Positions 1-9,346 of a stretch of DNA of 33,439 nt are shown here, piece after piece. The stretch lies in contig JAMLIH010000033.1 in the NCBI GenBank assembly GCA_023954255.1, positions 1 to 33,439 on the forward strand, in the 5' to 3' direction. Within the stretch, counting starts at the first letter, position 1, and every line of letters starts with the position of its first letter. Below the pieces are notes generated by a model. It did no database searches. It was given only the letters and a program-made list of their open reading frames with translations, and was not told the origin of the DNA. The position numbers were made by a program, and so were the translations under genes. This DNA is from Phyllobacteriaceae bacterium. Lineage in GTDB: Bacteria > Pseudomonadota > Alphaproteobacteria > Rhizobiales > Rhizobiaceae.

Positions 1-153
1 GCGGCGCGCGCGCTCGGTATTGACGACGCCGGGACGATCGCACCGGGCATGCGGGCCGATCTTGCCATCTGGGACGTGCAGCATCCGGCGGAGTTGTCCT
101 ATCGCATCGGTTTCAATCCGTTGTGGAAGCGGGTCTTCGGAGGTCAGCTATGA
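1..153 (+). CDS. hutI: Imidazolonepropionase, C-terminal fragment (gene runs off the left edge)
   Basis: The first frame is open from base 1 to a TGA at 151-153 and gives the last 50 residues of an amidohydrolase-type protein, with the typical closing segment [11 protein letters not shown] followed by a short strand and the ending [19 protein letters not shown]. Imidazolonepropionase hydrolyses imidazolone propionate to N-formimino-L-glutamate, the third step of histidine breakdown. The catalytic metal-binding part lies outside the window. The assignment rests on this tail and on the stop codon overlapping the hutH start (ATGA at 150-153), which indicates one hut operon entering from the left. 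Confidence 0.85.
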   Translation, partial: AARALGIDDAGTIAPGMRADLAIWDVQHPAELSYRIGFNPLWKRVFGGQL

Positions 154-1691
154 CGGTGGTTCTCATTCCCGGCGAAGCGCGGCTTGAAGAGCTGGAAACA
201 ATCTGGCGCGAGGGCCGGGCCGTGAAGCTCGATGATCGAGCGAAGCCCGCCATCGAGGCGGCGGCGGCGCTGGTGCGTGAAGCAGCCAATGGCAATGAAG
301 CGATCTATGGCGTCAATACCGGCTTCGGCAAGCTGGCGAGCGTCCGCATCAAGCCGGAGGATACCGAGCAGTTGCAGCGCAATCTGGTGCTCTCCCATTG
401 CTGCGGCGTTGGCGAACCGCTCGACATCGATACCACGCGGCTGATGCTGGCGCTGAAACTGCTTTCCATCGGGCGCGGCGCATCTGGCATCCGCTGGCAG
501 ACGGTGCAACTGCTGGAAGGCCTGCTGGCGAAAGGCGTCACGCCGGTCGTTCCCTCGCAAGGGTCTGTCGGCGCATCGGGCGATCTGGCACCGCTTGCGC
601 ACATGGCGGCAACGCTGATCGGAGAGGGCGAGGCCTGGTTTGAAGGGAAGCGTCTTTCCTCGGCTGAGGCGCTCAGGGAGGCGGGGCTTGTGCCGGTAAC
701 GCTCGGCCCCAAGGAAGGGCTCGGGCTGATCAACGGCACGCAGTTTTCAACTGCCTGCGCGCTGGCCGGCTATTTCAACGCCATGCGCAATGTGCAAGCC
801 GCAATCGTCTCCTCCTGTCTTTCGACCGATGCGATCATGGGGTCTACCGCACCGCTGCGCGAAGGCATTCACAGCTTGCGCGGCCACAGGGGCCAGATCG
901 ATGTCGGCAACGCCATGCGGCAGATCATGGAAGGTTCGGAAATCCGCGAAAGCCATCGCGAAGGCGACACGAGGGTGCAGGATCCCTATTGCATCCGCTG
1001 TCAGCCACAGGTGACGGGTGCGGCGCTCGACCTGCTGCGCTTTGCCGGGCAGACGCTCGAAACCGAAGCCAATGCGGTTTCCGACAATCCGCTGGTTCTG
1101 GTGGAGGAGCGATGCATCGTTTCCGGCGGCAACTTTCATGCCGAGCCGGTCGCTTTTGCCGCCGACCAGATAGCACTTGCCATAGCCGAGATCGGAGCAA
1201 TCGCCCAGCGCCGGGTGGCGCTGATGGTCGATCCGACGCTTTCCCATGACCTGCCGCCCTTCCTGACGCCGGAGCCGGGGCTCAATTCCGGCTTCATGAT
1301 CGCGGAAGTCACCACGGCGGCGCTGATGAGCGAGAACAAGCATCTCGCCAATCCCTGTTCGACGGATTCGACGCCGACTTCCGCCAATCAGGAAGATCAT
1401 GTGTCGATGGCCGCCCATGGCGCGCGGCGGCTTGAGCGGATGAACACGAACCTCAATGTCATTATCGGCGTCGAAACCATGTGTGCGGCGCAGGGGATAG
1501 AGTTCCGCGCACCGCTTGCGACCAGCCCCGTTCTGCAGCGGGTGATGAAAACCCTGCGTGACAGCGTACCGGCCGTCGGCGCGGACCGGTTCATGGCAGG
1601 CGATATTCAGCAGGCGGCAATGCTGGTGGCGGATGGCGTGCTTGGTGCTGTGGGCGGTGTGCCGCAACTGCTTGCCGGAGAAGCAGCATGA
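150..1691 (+). CDS. hutH: Histidine ammonia-lyase
   Basis: Cytosolic enzyme that deaminates L-histidine to urocanate and ammonia, the first step of histidine use. The 513-residue product has the family's usual length. The Ala-Ser-Gly triad that cyclises into the MIO electrophile is at residues 142-144 ([14 protein letters not shown]), and the conserved YGVNTGFG loop with the catalytic Tyr is at 53-60. The NQEDHVSM motif is near the C-terminal third. The ATG at 150 was chosen over an upstream GTG at 123 because it forms an ATGA overlap with hutI and begins the protein at the usual place. The stop overlaps the hutG start in the same way, so translation of the operon is coupled. Confidence 0.97.
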   Translation: MTVVLIPGEARLEELETIWREGRAVKLDDRAKPAIEAAAALVREAANGNEAIYGVNTGFGKLASVRIKPEDTEQLQRNLVLSHCCGVGEPLDIDTTRLMLALKLLSIGRGASGIRWQTVQLLEGLLAKGVTPVVPSQGSVGASGDLAPLAHMAATLIGEGEAWFEGKRLSSAEALREAGLVPVTLGPKEGLGLINGTQFSTACALAGYFNAMRNVQAAIVSSCLSTDAIMGSTAPLREGIHSLRGHRGQIDVGNAMRQIMEGSEIRESHREGDTRVQDPYCIRCQPQVTGAALDLLRFAGQTLETEANAVSDNPLVLVEERCIVSGGNFHAEPVAFAADQIALAIAEIGAIAQRRVALMVDPTLSHDLPPFLTPEPGLNSGFMIAEVTTAALMSENKHLANPCSTDSTPTSANQEDHVSMAAHGARRLERMNTNLNVIIGVETMCAAQGIEFRAPLATSPVLQRVMKTLRDSVPAVGADRFMAGDIQQAAMLVADGVLGAVGGVPQLLAGEAA

Positions 1692-2500
1692 AGCCGGTCG
1701 AGGTCATACAGGGCAGTGGCCCGGTGGTGCTCGGCATGCCGCATACGGGCACCCATGTGCCGGAGGATATTTTCGAGCGGCTGACACCACTCGGCAAGAC
1801 GCTTGGCGACACCGACTGGCATATCGACCGGCTTTACGAAGGTCTGCTGGAAAACGTCACCGTGGTGCGGGCCAGTTTCCATCGCTATGTGATCGACGCC
1901 AATCGCGATCCTTCGGGCGAGAGCCTCTATCCCGGCCAGAATACGACCGGGCTGGTACCATTGACGGATTTCGACGGCGGGCCGCTCTGGGAAACCGAGC
2001 CCGATGCCGGGGAGATCGAGGCAAGGCGCAAGGCCTGGCATGAACCCTACCATGCCGCGCTGGCGGCGGAACTGGAGCGCGTGCGCAACCTGAACGGCGT
2101 GGCGATCCTCTATGACTGCCACTCCATCCGCTCAATCATTCCCTTCCTGTTTGAGGGAGTGCTGCCCGATTTCAACATCGGCACGAATGAAGGCCGAACC
2201 TGCGCGCCGGAGATCGAACAGGTGGTGGCAGAAGCCTGTCAGGCTGCCAGGGGCTATTCGACTGTTGTCAATGGCCGCTTCAAGGGCGGGTGGACAACCC
2301 GCCATTATGGCCAGCCGGAAGACGGCATTCACGCCATCCAGATGGAGCTAGCTCAGAAAACCCATCTTGGCAGCGAAACCGTTCCCTTTGAATATGACAT
2401 GGAAAAAGCCGCAGGTTTGCGGGTGCACCTGAAAGCCATTCTTGAACGGCTGGAAGCCCTGGCACCCAGGCTGGCAAGATTCACCGGAGAGAAGTCATGA
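1688..2500 (+). CDS. hutG: N-formylglutamate deformylase (N-formylglutamate amidohydrolase)
   Basis: Hydrolyses N-formyl-L-glutamate to glutamate and formate, the last step of the five-step histidine route that passes through HutF. The 270-residue product has the FGase family motifs [41 protein letters not shown] and IQMEL; the His, Asp and Glu residues in them are probable metal ligands. This is not the arginase-like formiminoglutamase that shares the name hutG. The gene overlaps hutH by ATGA at 1688-1691 and hutU by ATGA at 2497-2500. The family choice implies that free formate is made in the cytoplasm, which gives a possible metabolic link to the formate dehydrogenase operon downstream. 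HutF is not visible here. Confidence 0.93.
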   Translation: MKPVEVIQGSGPVVLGMPHTGTHVPEDIFERLTPLGKTLGDTDWHIDRLYEGLLENVTVVRASFHRYVIDANRDPSGESLYPGQNTTGLVPLTDFDGGPLWETEPDAGEIEARRKAWHEPYHAALAAELERVRNLNGVAILYDCHSIRSIIPFLFEGVLPDFNIGTNEGRTCAPEIEQVVAEACQAARGYSTVVNGRFKGGWTTRHYGQPEDGIHAIQMELAQKTHLGSETVPFEYDMEKAAGLRVHLKAILERLEALAPRLARFTGEKS

Positions 2501-4188
2501 GCAATCCCAGCAATCCGAGACACAATACCCGCGATATCTACCCGCCGACGGGAACGGAGATCACGGCCAAGAGCTGGCTGACCGAAGCGCCAATGCGCAT
2601 GATGATGAACAATCTGCATCCTGATGTGGCGGAGAACCCGCACGAACTGGTGGTCTACGGCGGCATCGGGCGCGCGGCGCGCACCTGGAACGACTTCGAC
2701 CGGATCGTCGCAAGTCTCAAGTCGCTGGAAGAAGACGAAACGCTGGTGGTACAGTCCGGCAAGCCGATTGCGGTGGTGCGCACGCACACTGATGCGCCGC
2801 GGGTGCTGATCGCCAATTCCAACCTGGTGCCACACTGGGCGACCTGGGAGCATTTCAACGAACTCGACCGCAAAGGCCTTGCCATGTACGGCCAGATGAC
2901 GGCGGGCTCGTGGATCTATATCGGAACCCAGGGCATCGTGCAGGGGACCTATGAGACGTTTGCCGAGGCGGGCCGCCAGCACTATGGGGGCGATCTCTCC
3001 GGCAAATGGATTCTGACCGGCGGGCTGGGCGGCATGGGCGGCGCACAGCCGCTTGCCGCCGTCTTTGCCGGTGCCTGCTGTCTTGCCGTCGAATGTGATG
3101 AGACCCGCATCGATTTCCGTCTGCGTACGAAATATCTCGACGACAAGGCCAAAACGCTCGACGAGGCGCTGGCGATGATCGAAAAATGGACCAGGGCGGG
3201 TGAGGCGAAGTCCGTCGGCCTGCTCGGCAATGCGGCGGAAATCTTCCCGGAACTGGTTGCGCGGATGAAGGCGGGCGGCATCCGGCCGGACATCGTCACC
3301 GATCAGACCAGCGCGCACGATCCGCTGCATGGCTATCTGCCGGAAGGCTGGAGCGTTGCCGAATGGCGCGAGAAGCAGGAGAGCGACCCCAAGGCCGTCG
3401 AAAAGGCGGCGCGTGCCAGCATGAAGAAGCATGTCGCCGCGATGGTCGATTTCTGGAATGCCGGCGTGCCGACGCTCGACTACGGCAACAACATCCGTCA
3501 GGTGGCGCTGGAAGAGGGGCTTGAAAACGCCTTCGCCTTTCCGGGTTTCGTGCCGGCCTATATCCGGCCGCTGTTCTGCCGCGGCATCGGGCCGTTCCGC
3601 TGGTGCGCATTGTCGGGCGACCCCGAGGATATCTACAAGACCGACCGGAAGATGAAGGAGCTGTTTCCCGAAAACACCCATCTTCACAACTGGCTCGACA
3701 TGGCGCGCGAGCGCATCGCCTTTCAGGGCCTGCCGGCACGCATCTGCTGGATCGGGCTGGGCGACCGCCACCGGGCAGGCCTTGCCTTCAACGAGATGGT
3801 GGCATCCGGCGAACTGAAGGCGCCGGTCGTCATCGGTCGCGATCATCTGGACTCCGGTTCCGTCGCCTCGCCCAACCGCGAGACCGAGGCAATGAAGGAC
3901 GGCTCGGACGCCGTCAGCGACTGGCCGCTGCTCAACGCGCTGGTCAACACGGCTTCCGGCGCCACCTGGGTTTCGCTGCATCATGGCGGCGGTGTCGGCA
4001 TGGGTTTTTCACAGCATGCCGGCGTCGTGATCGTTGCAGACGGCACGGAAGCGGCAGCCAAACGGCTCGAGCGTGTCCTCTGGAACGATCCGGCTTCCGG
4101 CGTCTGGCGCCATGCCGATGCCGGCTACGAAATCGCGCTCGATTGCGCCCGGGAGCACGGGCTCAACCTGCCGGGCATTCTCGGCTGA
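2497..4188 (+). CDS. hutU: Urocanate hydratase
   Basis: NAD+-dependent enzyme that converts urocanate to imidazolone propionate, the second step of histidine degradation, in the cytosol. The 563-residue product is full length for the family. It begins with the characteristic [13 protein letters not shown] region, contains the glycine-rich nucleotide-binding segment [31 protein letters not shown], and the active-site cysteine motif [13 protein letters not shown] (Cys417 by my count). It is the last gene of the hut operon in this window; 75 bases separate it from the TRAP gene downstream. A weak five-base-pair hairpin follows the stop, too short to call a terminator. Confidence 0.97.
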   Translation: MSNPSNPRHNTRDIYPPTGTEITAKSWLTEAPMRMMMNNLHPDVAENPHELVVYGGIGRAARTWNDFDRIVASLKSLEEDETLVVQSGKPIAVVRTHTDAPRVLIANSNLVPHWATWEHFNELDRKGLAMYGQMTAGSWIYIGTQGIVQGTYETFAEAGRQHYGGDLSGKWILTGGLGGMGGAQPLAAVFAGACCLAVECDETRIDFRLRTKYLDDKAKTLDEALAMIEKWTRAGEAKSVGLLGNAAEIFPELVARMKAGGIRPDIVTDQTSAHDPLHGYLPEGWSVAEWREKQESDPKAVEKAARASMKKHVAAMVDFWNAGVPTLDYGNNIRQVALEEGLENAFAFPGFVPAYIRPLFCRGIGPFRWCALSGDPEDIYKTDRKMKELFPENTHLHNWLDMARERIAFQGLPARICWIGLGDRHRAGLAFNEMVASGELKAPVVIGRDHLDSGSVASPNRETEAMKDGSDAVSDWPLLNALVNTASGATWVSLHHGGGVGMGFSQHAGVVIVADGTEAAAKRLERVLWNDPASGVWRHADAGYEIALDCAREHGLNLPGILG

Positions 4189-4263
4189 AGGCGTGTGACG
4201 CCAATCCTGTTTTGGGCAGAATCAACCACAAGAACCAACTCTTGGCAGATAAGGAGAACTGAC

Positions 4264-5358
4264 ATGAAGAGAAGACAATTCCTTTCCGGCGGGGTCGCCG
4301 GCGCTGCGGCGGTTTCGACAGCCGCTCTGGCAACTCCGGCAATTGCGCAGGATGTGCGCCAGTGGAAAATGGTTACCGCATGGCCGAAAAACCTGCCGGG
4401 CCCGGGTGTTGCTGCCCAGATGCTTGCAGACCGCATTACCGCTCTTTCGGGCGGACGTATCGAGGTCAAGCTGTTTGCTGCCGGTGAACTGGTGCCGGGC
4501 AATGGCGTGTTCGATGCCGTTTCCGAGGGGACGGCCGAACTCTATCATGCCGTCCCCGCCTATTGGGGCTCGAAGTCGAAGGGCATTCTGCTGTTCGGTT
4601 CGCAACCCTTTGGCCTGCGTGCCGACGAGCAGTTCGGCTGGATGCAGCATGGCGGCGGCCAGGCACTGTACGATGAAATGTATGGCCGCTTCGGCATCAA
4701 GCCGTTCCTGTGCGGCAATTCCGGCCCGCAGATGGCCGGCTGGTTCCGTACGGAAATCAATTCGGCGGAAGATCTCAAGGGCCTGAAGTTCCGCACCACC
4801 GGCCTTGCCTCGGAAATGGCAAGCAAGCTCGGCATGGCAGCCCAGGCGATGGGTGGCAAGGACATGTTCCAGGCGCTGCAGACCGGTGCGCTCGATGCCG
4901 GCGAGTTCATCGGCCCGTGGACGGATTCCGCCCTCGGCTTCTATCAGGTCGCAAAGAACTACTACTGGCCGGGCGTGGGCGAACCTTCCTCGGCAGAGGA
5001 ATGCGGTGTCAACGCGACGGTGTTCGGCGAACTCCCGGACGATCTCAAACAGGCCGTCTCGCTTGCCTGTGAGAGCCTCTACAATCCGGTCTGGACGGAG
5101 TACACCACCAAGCACGCCCAGTCGCTCAAGGCGCTTGTCGCCGAGCATGGCGTGCAGGTGAAGAAACTGCCGGACGATGTGATCGCAGCCATGGGCAAGG
5201 CGGCCGCTGAAGTCATCGACGAACTTCGCCAGAACGATGACGAACTGGTCAAGCGGATCACGGAAAGCTTCGTTGCCTACCGCGACCTCGTCGGCGGTTA
5301 CATGACCTATGCCGACAATGGGCAGATGAATGCCCGTGCAACCGTTATGGGTTATTGA
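4264..5358 (+). CDS. dctP: TRAP transporter solute-binding protein, TakP-like (probable 2-oxo acid or monocarboxylate)
   Basis: Periplasmic receptor of a tripartite ATP-independent transporter; it delivers an organic acid to the DctQM membrane complex, driven by an ion gradient. The 364-residue product starts with MKRRQFLSGGVAG, a twin-arginine signal with cleavage expected after an AIA or AIAQ stretch near residue 30. The mature part follows the DctP/TakP pattern: WKMVTAWPKNLPG at the start, the DLKGLKFRTTG segment whose Arg usually binds the substrate carboxylate, and DAGEFIGPWTDSALGFYQVAK. The start was placed at 4264 because AAGGAGAACTGAC precedes it; an upstream in-frame start lacks this site. 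The substrate is inferred from family resemblance only. Its place after hut could suggest a related carbon source. Confidence 0.9.
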   Translation: MKRRQFLSGGVAGAAAVSTAALATPAIAQDVRQWKMVTAWPKNLPGPGVAAQMLADRITALSGGRIEVKLFAAGELVPGNGVFDAVSEGTAELYHAVPAYWGSKSKGILLFGSQPFGLRADEQFGWMQHGGGQALYDEMYGRFGIKPFLCGNSGPQMAGWFRTEINSAEDLKGLKFRTTGLASEMASKLGMAAQAMGGKDMFQALQTGALDAGEFIGPWTDSALGFYQVAKNYYWPGVGEPSSAEECGVNATVFGELPDDLKQAVSLACESLYNPVWTEYTTKHAQSLKALVAEHGVQVKKLPDDVIAAMGKAAAEVIDELRQNDDELVKRITESFVAYRDLVGGYMTYADNGQMNARATVMGY

Positions 5359-5364
5359 TCAAAC

Positions 5365-5394
5365 TGCCGGTGCGTGGAAAGCTGCGCACCGGCA
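5365..5394 (+). terminator. Hairpin after the TRAP receptor gene (attenuator or partial terminator)
   Basis: A perfect ten-base-pair stem (TGCCGGTGCG at 5365-5374 with CGCACCGGCA at 5385-5394) encloses a ten-base loop and is followed by CATTTTC. It lies six bases after the receptor stop and 29 bases before dctQ. In binding-protein operons such hairpins commonly stop part of transcription or protect the upstream message, so that the receptor is made in excess over the membrane subunits. The structure is seen; the role is inferred. Confidence 0.65.
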
Positions 5395-5423
5395 CATTTT
5401 CTGAAAACCATTCCGGAGCATCA

Positions 5424-5921
5424 ATGAGCAAGCTGGCCGACATGCTGGACGGTGTCAGCAAGGTAACGGCCAGCCTTGTGCGGTGGCTTGCGCTTGCGAT
5501 GGTGCTCGTCCAGTTCGCCATTGTCGTCGGGCGCTATGTCTTCGGTGTCAATTCCATTGCGGTGCAGGAGAGCGTGCTCTACATGCACTCCGCCCTGTTC
5601 ATGCTGGGGGCAGCCTATACGTTGCTGGTCGACAAGCATGTTCGCGTCGACGTCTTCTATGCCAAGTGGGAGGAGGAAGGTCAGCGGCGGCTCAACATTT
5701 TCGGCCATCTGCTGCTGCTCATGCCTTCCATGCTGGTGCTGCTCTACTGGTCGTGGCCATCGGTCGCCAGTTCATGGCGCATTCTCGAAGGACCGATTTC
5801 GGTCGGCGGCATCAAGGCCGTTTTCCTGCTGAAGTCGCTCATCCCGGCCTTCTGTGTTCTGCTGATGCTGCAATCCCTGTCGCTGCTGATCCGGATGACG
5901 CTTGTGCGGGGCGACAGATGA
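5424..5921 (+). CDS. dctQ: TRAP transporter small membrane subunit
   Basis: Small integral membrane subunit that joins the DctM channel of the TRAP system. The 165-residue product shows four hydrophobic segments (about residues 17-37, 49-68, 93-112 and 129-151) and the family pattern VGRYVFG...AVQE, then an HVRVDVFYAKW loop. ATG 5424 is preceded by CCGGAGCATCA; an earlier in-frame ATG at 5355 overlaps the dctP stop but would add 23 residues covering the hairpin, so I rejected it. The stop overlaps the dctM start by ATGA at 5918-5921. Confidence 0.9.
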   Translation: MSKLADMLDGVSKVTASLVRWLALAMVLVQFAIVVGRYVFGVNSIAVQESVLYMHSALFMLGAAYTLLVDKHVRVDVFYAKWEEEGQRRLNIFGHLLLLMPSMLVLLYWSWPSVASSWRILEGPISVGGIKAVFLLKSLIPAFCVLLMLQSLSLLIRMTLVRGDR

Positions 5922-7468
5922 GCCAGTATCTCGACCTGCTGATGTTCGCCTCGCTGGTGGGTGCGATCCTGCTGGGCTTTCCCGTGGCGTTTTCCATTGC
6001 CGGCGTTGCCGTGGCCTTTGCCTATCTCGGCTGGGTGCTGGGTGTCATGGACATTTCCCTGCTCGGCGCGGTGGGGCCGAGGGTTTTCGGTCTTTTGAGC
6101 AACCAGGTTCTGATTGCCATTCCGCTGTTCGTGCTGATGGGTGCCGTGCTGGAAAAGAGCCGGATCGCCGAGGAACTGCTCGATACCTCGGCGCGCATCT
6201 TCGGCCAGTTGCGCGGCGGGCTAGGCATTTCCGTCGTGCTGGTGGGTGCCCTGCTTGCCGCCTCGACCGGCATTGTCGGAGCGACGGTCGTCGCCATGGG
6301 ATTGATAGCGCTGCCGACCATGCTGCGGGCGGGTTACGATCCGCGTATTTCTTCCGGCATCGTCTGCACGGCGGGAACGCTCGGCCAGATCATTCCACCC
6401 TCGACGCTGCTGATCATTCTGGCCGATGTGATGTCGAATGCCTTTCAGCAAGCGCAATACGAGCAGGGAAAGTTCGCCGTGGAGGCGCTTTCGGTGGGAC
6501 AGTTCTTTGCCGCGGCGCTCGTTCCGGGCTTCGTGCTGGTTGGGCTGTATCTCATCTACATTCTGGCGCGCGGCATCCTGCGTCCCAATGACATGCCGCC
6601 CGCCAGCCTCGCGGAGGGCCGGCCGGAGCTGGGCGTGGTGCTTTCCGCCATGGTGCCTCCGATCCTTCTCATCGTGGCGGTGCTTGGCGCCATTCTCGGT
6701 GGTGTCGCAACGCCCACGGAGGCAGCTTCCGTCGGCGCAGTCGGTGCGATCCTGATGGCGGGTATCCGGGCGGGCTTCAACCCGCGTCTCATTCTTCTTG
6801 GCACCGTTGCGCTGGTGGTGCTTGGTGTGGGGGCCGGTCTCTTTCCCGTCCGTCTCCAGCGCAGCGACCTCGGTATCGGTTCCTATCTTGCCGGTGGCGC
6901 CTACATCCTGCTGACGGTGGCAGGTGGCGTTGCCATTCTCCTGGCGTTGTGGGCGCTGTGGCACAAACGCGTTTTGCATGGCGTCGTCGATTCAACCCTC
7001 ACCATGACATCGATGATCTTCGCCACCATTCTTGCCGCCGGCATGTTCTCGCTGGTCTTCATAGGGCTGGGCGGTGAGGAGAGAGTTGCAGAAATCCTTC
7101 AGTCCATGCCGGGCGGGGCCACGGGCGCGTTACTGTTCTCCATGGTGTTCATCTTCATTCTGGGTTTCTTCCTCGATTTCGTGGAAATCTCGGTAATCGT
7201 TCTGCCGCTGGTGGCGCCGACGCTGATCCTGATGGGGCATGATCCGCTATGGCTCGGGATTCTGCTGGCGATCAATCTGCAGACCAGCTTCCTGACGCCG
7301 CCTTTCGGTTTTTCGCTGTTCTATCTGCGCGGCGCAGCGCCAAAGGAAGTTACCACAGGCCATATCTATGCCGGCGTTGCGCCGTTCATTGGACTGCAGA
7401 TCATTGGCATGCTGCTGGTGTGGATCTGGCCTGCGGTTTCGACCTGGCTGCCACGGGCGCTGTTCTAG
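5918..7468 (+). CDS. dctM: TRAP transporter large membrane subunit
   Basis: Channel-forming subunit of the TRAP importer, with the DctM hallmarks FPVAFSIAGV, IPLFVLMGAVLEKS, the GTLGQIIPPSTLLIIL loop and ATPTEAASVGAVGA. The product has 516 residues, clearly longer than the roughly 430 of typical DctM proteins. The extra part is an insertion at about residues 290-350, holding two more hydrophobic segments joined by a short polar loop. I have seen similar long versions with TakP-like receptors, so this is probably a subfamily trait and not damage. The gene ends four bases before the convergent lyase gene, with no terminator visible between them. Confidence 0.92.
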   Translation: MSQYLDLLMFASLVGAILLGFPVAFSIAGVAVAFAYLGWVLGVMDISLLGAVGPRVFGLLSNQVLIAIPLFVLMGAVLEKSRIAEELLDTSARIFGQLRGGLGISVVLVGALLAASTGIVGATVVAMGLIALPTMLRAGYDPRISSGIVCTAGTLGQIIPPSTLLIILADVMSNAFQQAQYEQGKFAVEALSVGQFFAAALVPGFVLVGLYLIYILARGILRPNDMPPASLAEGRPELGVVLSAMVPPILLIVAVLGAILGGVATPTEAASVGAVGAILMAGIRAGFNPRLILLGTVALVVLGVGAGLFPVRLQRSDLGIGSYLAGGAYILLTVAGGVAILLALWALWHKRVLHGVVDSTLTMTSMIFATILAAGMFSLVFIGLGGEERVAEILQSMPGGATGALLFSMVFIFILGFFLDFVEISVIVLPLVAPTLILMGHDPLWLGILLAINLQTSFLTPPFGFSLFYLRGAAPKEVTTGHIYAGVAPFIGLQIIGMLLVWIWPAVSTWLPRALF

Positions 7469-7472
7469 GCAA

Positions 7473-8378
7473 TCACCCGGTTTCGAATTTGCGAAAGGCT
7501 GCTGCGCGCTCCAGCAGCCGCTTTGCCGCCGTGTAGGTGGGTACTTCCAGCAGCGAGCCTTCCAGTTCGACATTGGCGCTTTCGGCGGCCTTTGCTGCCT
7601 CGAAGGTGGCAACGATGCGCTCTGCTGCGTCCACGTCCTCGCTGCCCGGGGTGAAGACGGTGTTGATCAGCGGGGCGTGACCAAGGGAAACAGCGCTCTT
7701 TGCCCGATAGCCCCAGCGCCGGGCACGTTTGGCATCTGCCACAACACCATCCGTATCAGCCCAGGTGAAGGGGCAATCGACGGCGATGATATCGGCGGCC
7801 CGGCATTCGATCAGAAAGCGCTGGCGGGCATAATCGAGTTCGCAGCAATCAGGCAGGCGTTCGGCACCGAGGTCAGCGGCAAGATCTTCCGACGCCAGCA
7901 GGCAGCCGATGACGCGCTCGCTCGCCGTTGCAATGGCAAGCGTATTCACCAGTCCTTCGGCCGACTCCACATTGGGCAGCAGTTTCGTCCTACCGGCTGC
8001 GATGCCGAGCCGGTTCTCATGCTCGCTCACGGCTTCATCCAGTTCAAGGATATGGCCGGCATGGCGCACCTTGGGCAGGGCGACGACATCGGGTCTGCCT
8101 TCCATCGCGGCGGCAAGATCATCATGCCCGTCACCTGAAAGCGGATTGATGCGAACGGCTGCGATGGCTCCAACGCCGCGCCAGGCATCGTAGATATCCT
8201 TCGCGAGCAAACGTGCTGCTTCGCGCCTTTCAGGCGGGGTGAAATCCTCCAGTTCTTGAATCAGCACGTCGGCGCCGCAGCTTGCTGCCTGTTTCAGCAG
8301 CGCTTCATCGGCGCCCGGCACAAACATCCAGGAACGGCAGAGAGAAAAGGGACGGATGGCCCGGGCTTCAGCGGGCAT
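7473..8378 (-). CDS. HpcH/HpaI aldolase / CitE-like CoA-ester lyase family protein
   Basis: The 301-residue product belongs to the TIM-barrel family of citrate lyase beta subunits, malyl-CoA lyases and HpcH aldolases. These cleave or form C-C bonds next to a CoA-ester or keto acid using a divalent metal. Visible family features are RSWMFVPGAD at the start, the acidic DVLIQELEDFTPPE stretch, VRINPLSGDGHDDL, VVALPKVRHAGH, and a Glu followed by GLLASEDLAADLG-like metal-binding residues. The start at 8378 lies two bases after the dppF stop; a longer frame from 8420 would run into dppF and was rejected. It is the last gene of the peptide-importer operon. The substrate is unknown; the operon position suggests that it acts on something the importer brings in. 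Confidence 0.85.
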   Translation of the reverse strand: MPAEARAIRPFSLCRSWMFVPGADEALLKQAASCGADVLIQELEDFTPPERREAARLLAKDIYDAWRGVGAIAAVRINPLSGDGHDDLAAAMEGRPDVVALPKVRHAGHILELDEAVSEHENRLGIAAGRTKLLPNVESAEGLVNTLAIATASERVIGCLLASEDLAADLGAERLPDCCELDYARQRFLIECRAADIIAVDCPFTWADTDGVVADAKRARRWGYRAKSAVSLGHAPLINTVFTPGSEDVDAAERIVATFEAAKAAESANVELEGSLLEVPTYTAAKRLLERAAAFRKFETG

Positions 8379-8380
8379 GC

Positions 8381-9346
8381 TTATCCACTTGGCTGCTCCA
8401 TCTGGTTGAAGCAGGCGCATTTGTGGTCGCCTTTGCCCTCAAGCGCGGGTTCCGTTTCCCGGCACTTGTCGAGCACCCGCCAGCAGCGCGGGTTGAACGG
8501 GCAGCCCGGCGGCGGATTGAGCGGGGAGGGCAATTCACCCTCAAGCTGGATGCGATGTTTTTCCCCTGCCGGGTCGGCCGAAGGCGTCGCTGAAAGCAGC
8601 GCGGCTGTATAGGGATGGCGCGGGTTGGCAAACACCGCTTCGGCGGGGCCGGTTTCCACCGGCTTGCCGAGATACATGACCATGATGTCGTCGGCGATGT
8701 GGCGCACCACCGACAGGTCATGGCTGATGAAGATATAGGCGAGCCCCAACTCCTGCTGGAGATCCATCAGGATGTTGAGCACCTGCGCCTGGATGGAAAC
8801 GTCCAGCGCGGAGACCGGCTCGTCCAGCACGAGGATTTTGGGGTTGAGCATGAGCGCGCGGGCGATGGCAATGCGCTGGCGCTGGCCGCCCGAGAACATG
8901 TGCGGATAGCGCTCGTAATGTTCCGGCCTCAACCCCACGCGCTCCATCATGGCAAGCGCCTTCTGACGGCGCGTGGCGGCATTGTCGCCGGTGTTGATCT
9001 TGAGCGGTTCTTCCAGAATGGAACCGACCTTCTGTCGCGGATTCAGCGACCCGTAGGGGTTCTGGAAGACGATCTGGATCTTGCGGCGAAGTTCTGCATC
9101 ACCCATGCGTACCGGTTTGCCGTCGATGAGCAGCTTGCCGTCAGTGGGCTCCTCGATCATGGTGATGAGCCGCGCCAGGGTAGACTTGCCGCAGCCCGAC
9201 TCGCCGACGACCGCCAGCGTCTTGCCGGCTTCGAGCGAGAAGGAGGCGCCGTTCAGCGCCTTGACGGTCGCCTGCTCGCGGAACATGCCCTGATTGACGG
9301 TGTAATAGCGTTTGAGGTTTTCAGCTTCGGCGACGACGTTGCTCAT
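8381..9346 (-). CDS. dppF: Dipeptide/oligopeptide ABC transporter ATPase, DppF/OppF type
   Basis: Second ATPase of the importer, at the inner face of the membrane. The 321-residue product has Walker A GESGCGKST at 48-56, a Q-loop in IVFQNPYGSLNPR, signature FSGGQRQRIAIARAL and Walker B ILVLDEPVSALD. Its C-terminus is the oligopeptide-specific extension GCPFNPRCWRVLDKC with further cysteines, a region that in DppD-type proteins has been shown to hold an iron-sulfur cluster. It overlaps the dppD stop by ATGA (9343-9346) and is followed after two bases by the CitE-like gene. The gene is intact. Confidence 0.95.
   Translation of the reverse strand: MSNVVAEAENLKRYYTVNQGMFREQATVKALNGASFSLEAGKTLAVVGESGCGKSTLARLITMIEEPTDGKLLIDGKPVRMGDAELRRKIQIVFQNPYGSLNPRQKVGSILEEPLKINTGDNAATRRQKALAMMERVGLRPEHYERYPHMFSGGQRQRIAIARALMLNPKILVLDEPVSALDVSIQAQVLNILMDLQQELGLAYIFISHDLSVVRHIADDIMVMYLGKPVETGPAEAVFANPRHPYTAALLSATPSADPAGEKHRIQLEGELPSPLNPPPGCPFNPRCWRVLDKCRETEPALEGKGDHKCACFNQMEQPSG

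Noticed and set aside
2353-3984. Long open frame (543 codons) opposite hutU
   Set aside because: It mirrors the GC-rich third positions of hutU, has no family resemblance and no ribosome binding site; hutU is certain.
4190-4202. Hairpin GGCGT/ACGCC after hutU as terminator
   Set aside because: Five base pairs with a three-base loop, and the T-rich part is several bases away; too weak.
5483-5917. Upstream extension of dctM through dctQ
   Set aside because: The added 145 residues are dctQ in the wrong frame; ATG 5918 forms an ATGA junction and begins the known DctM sequence.
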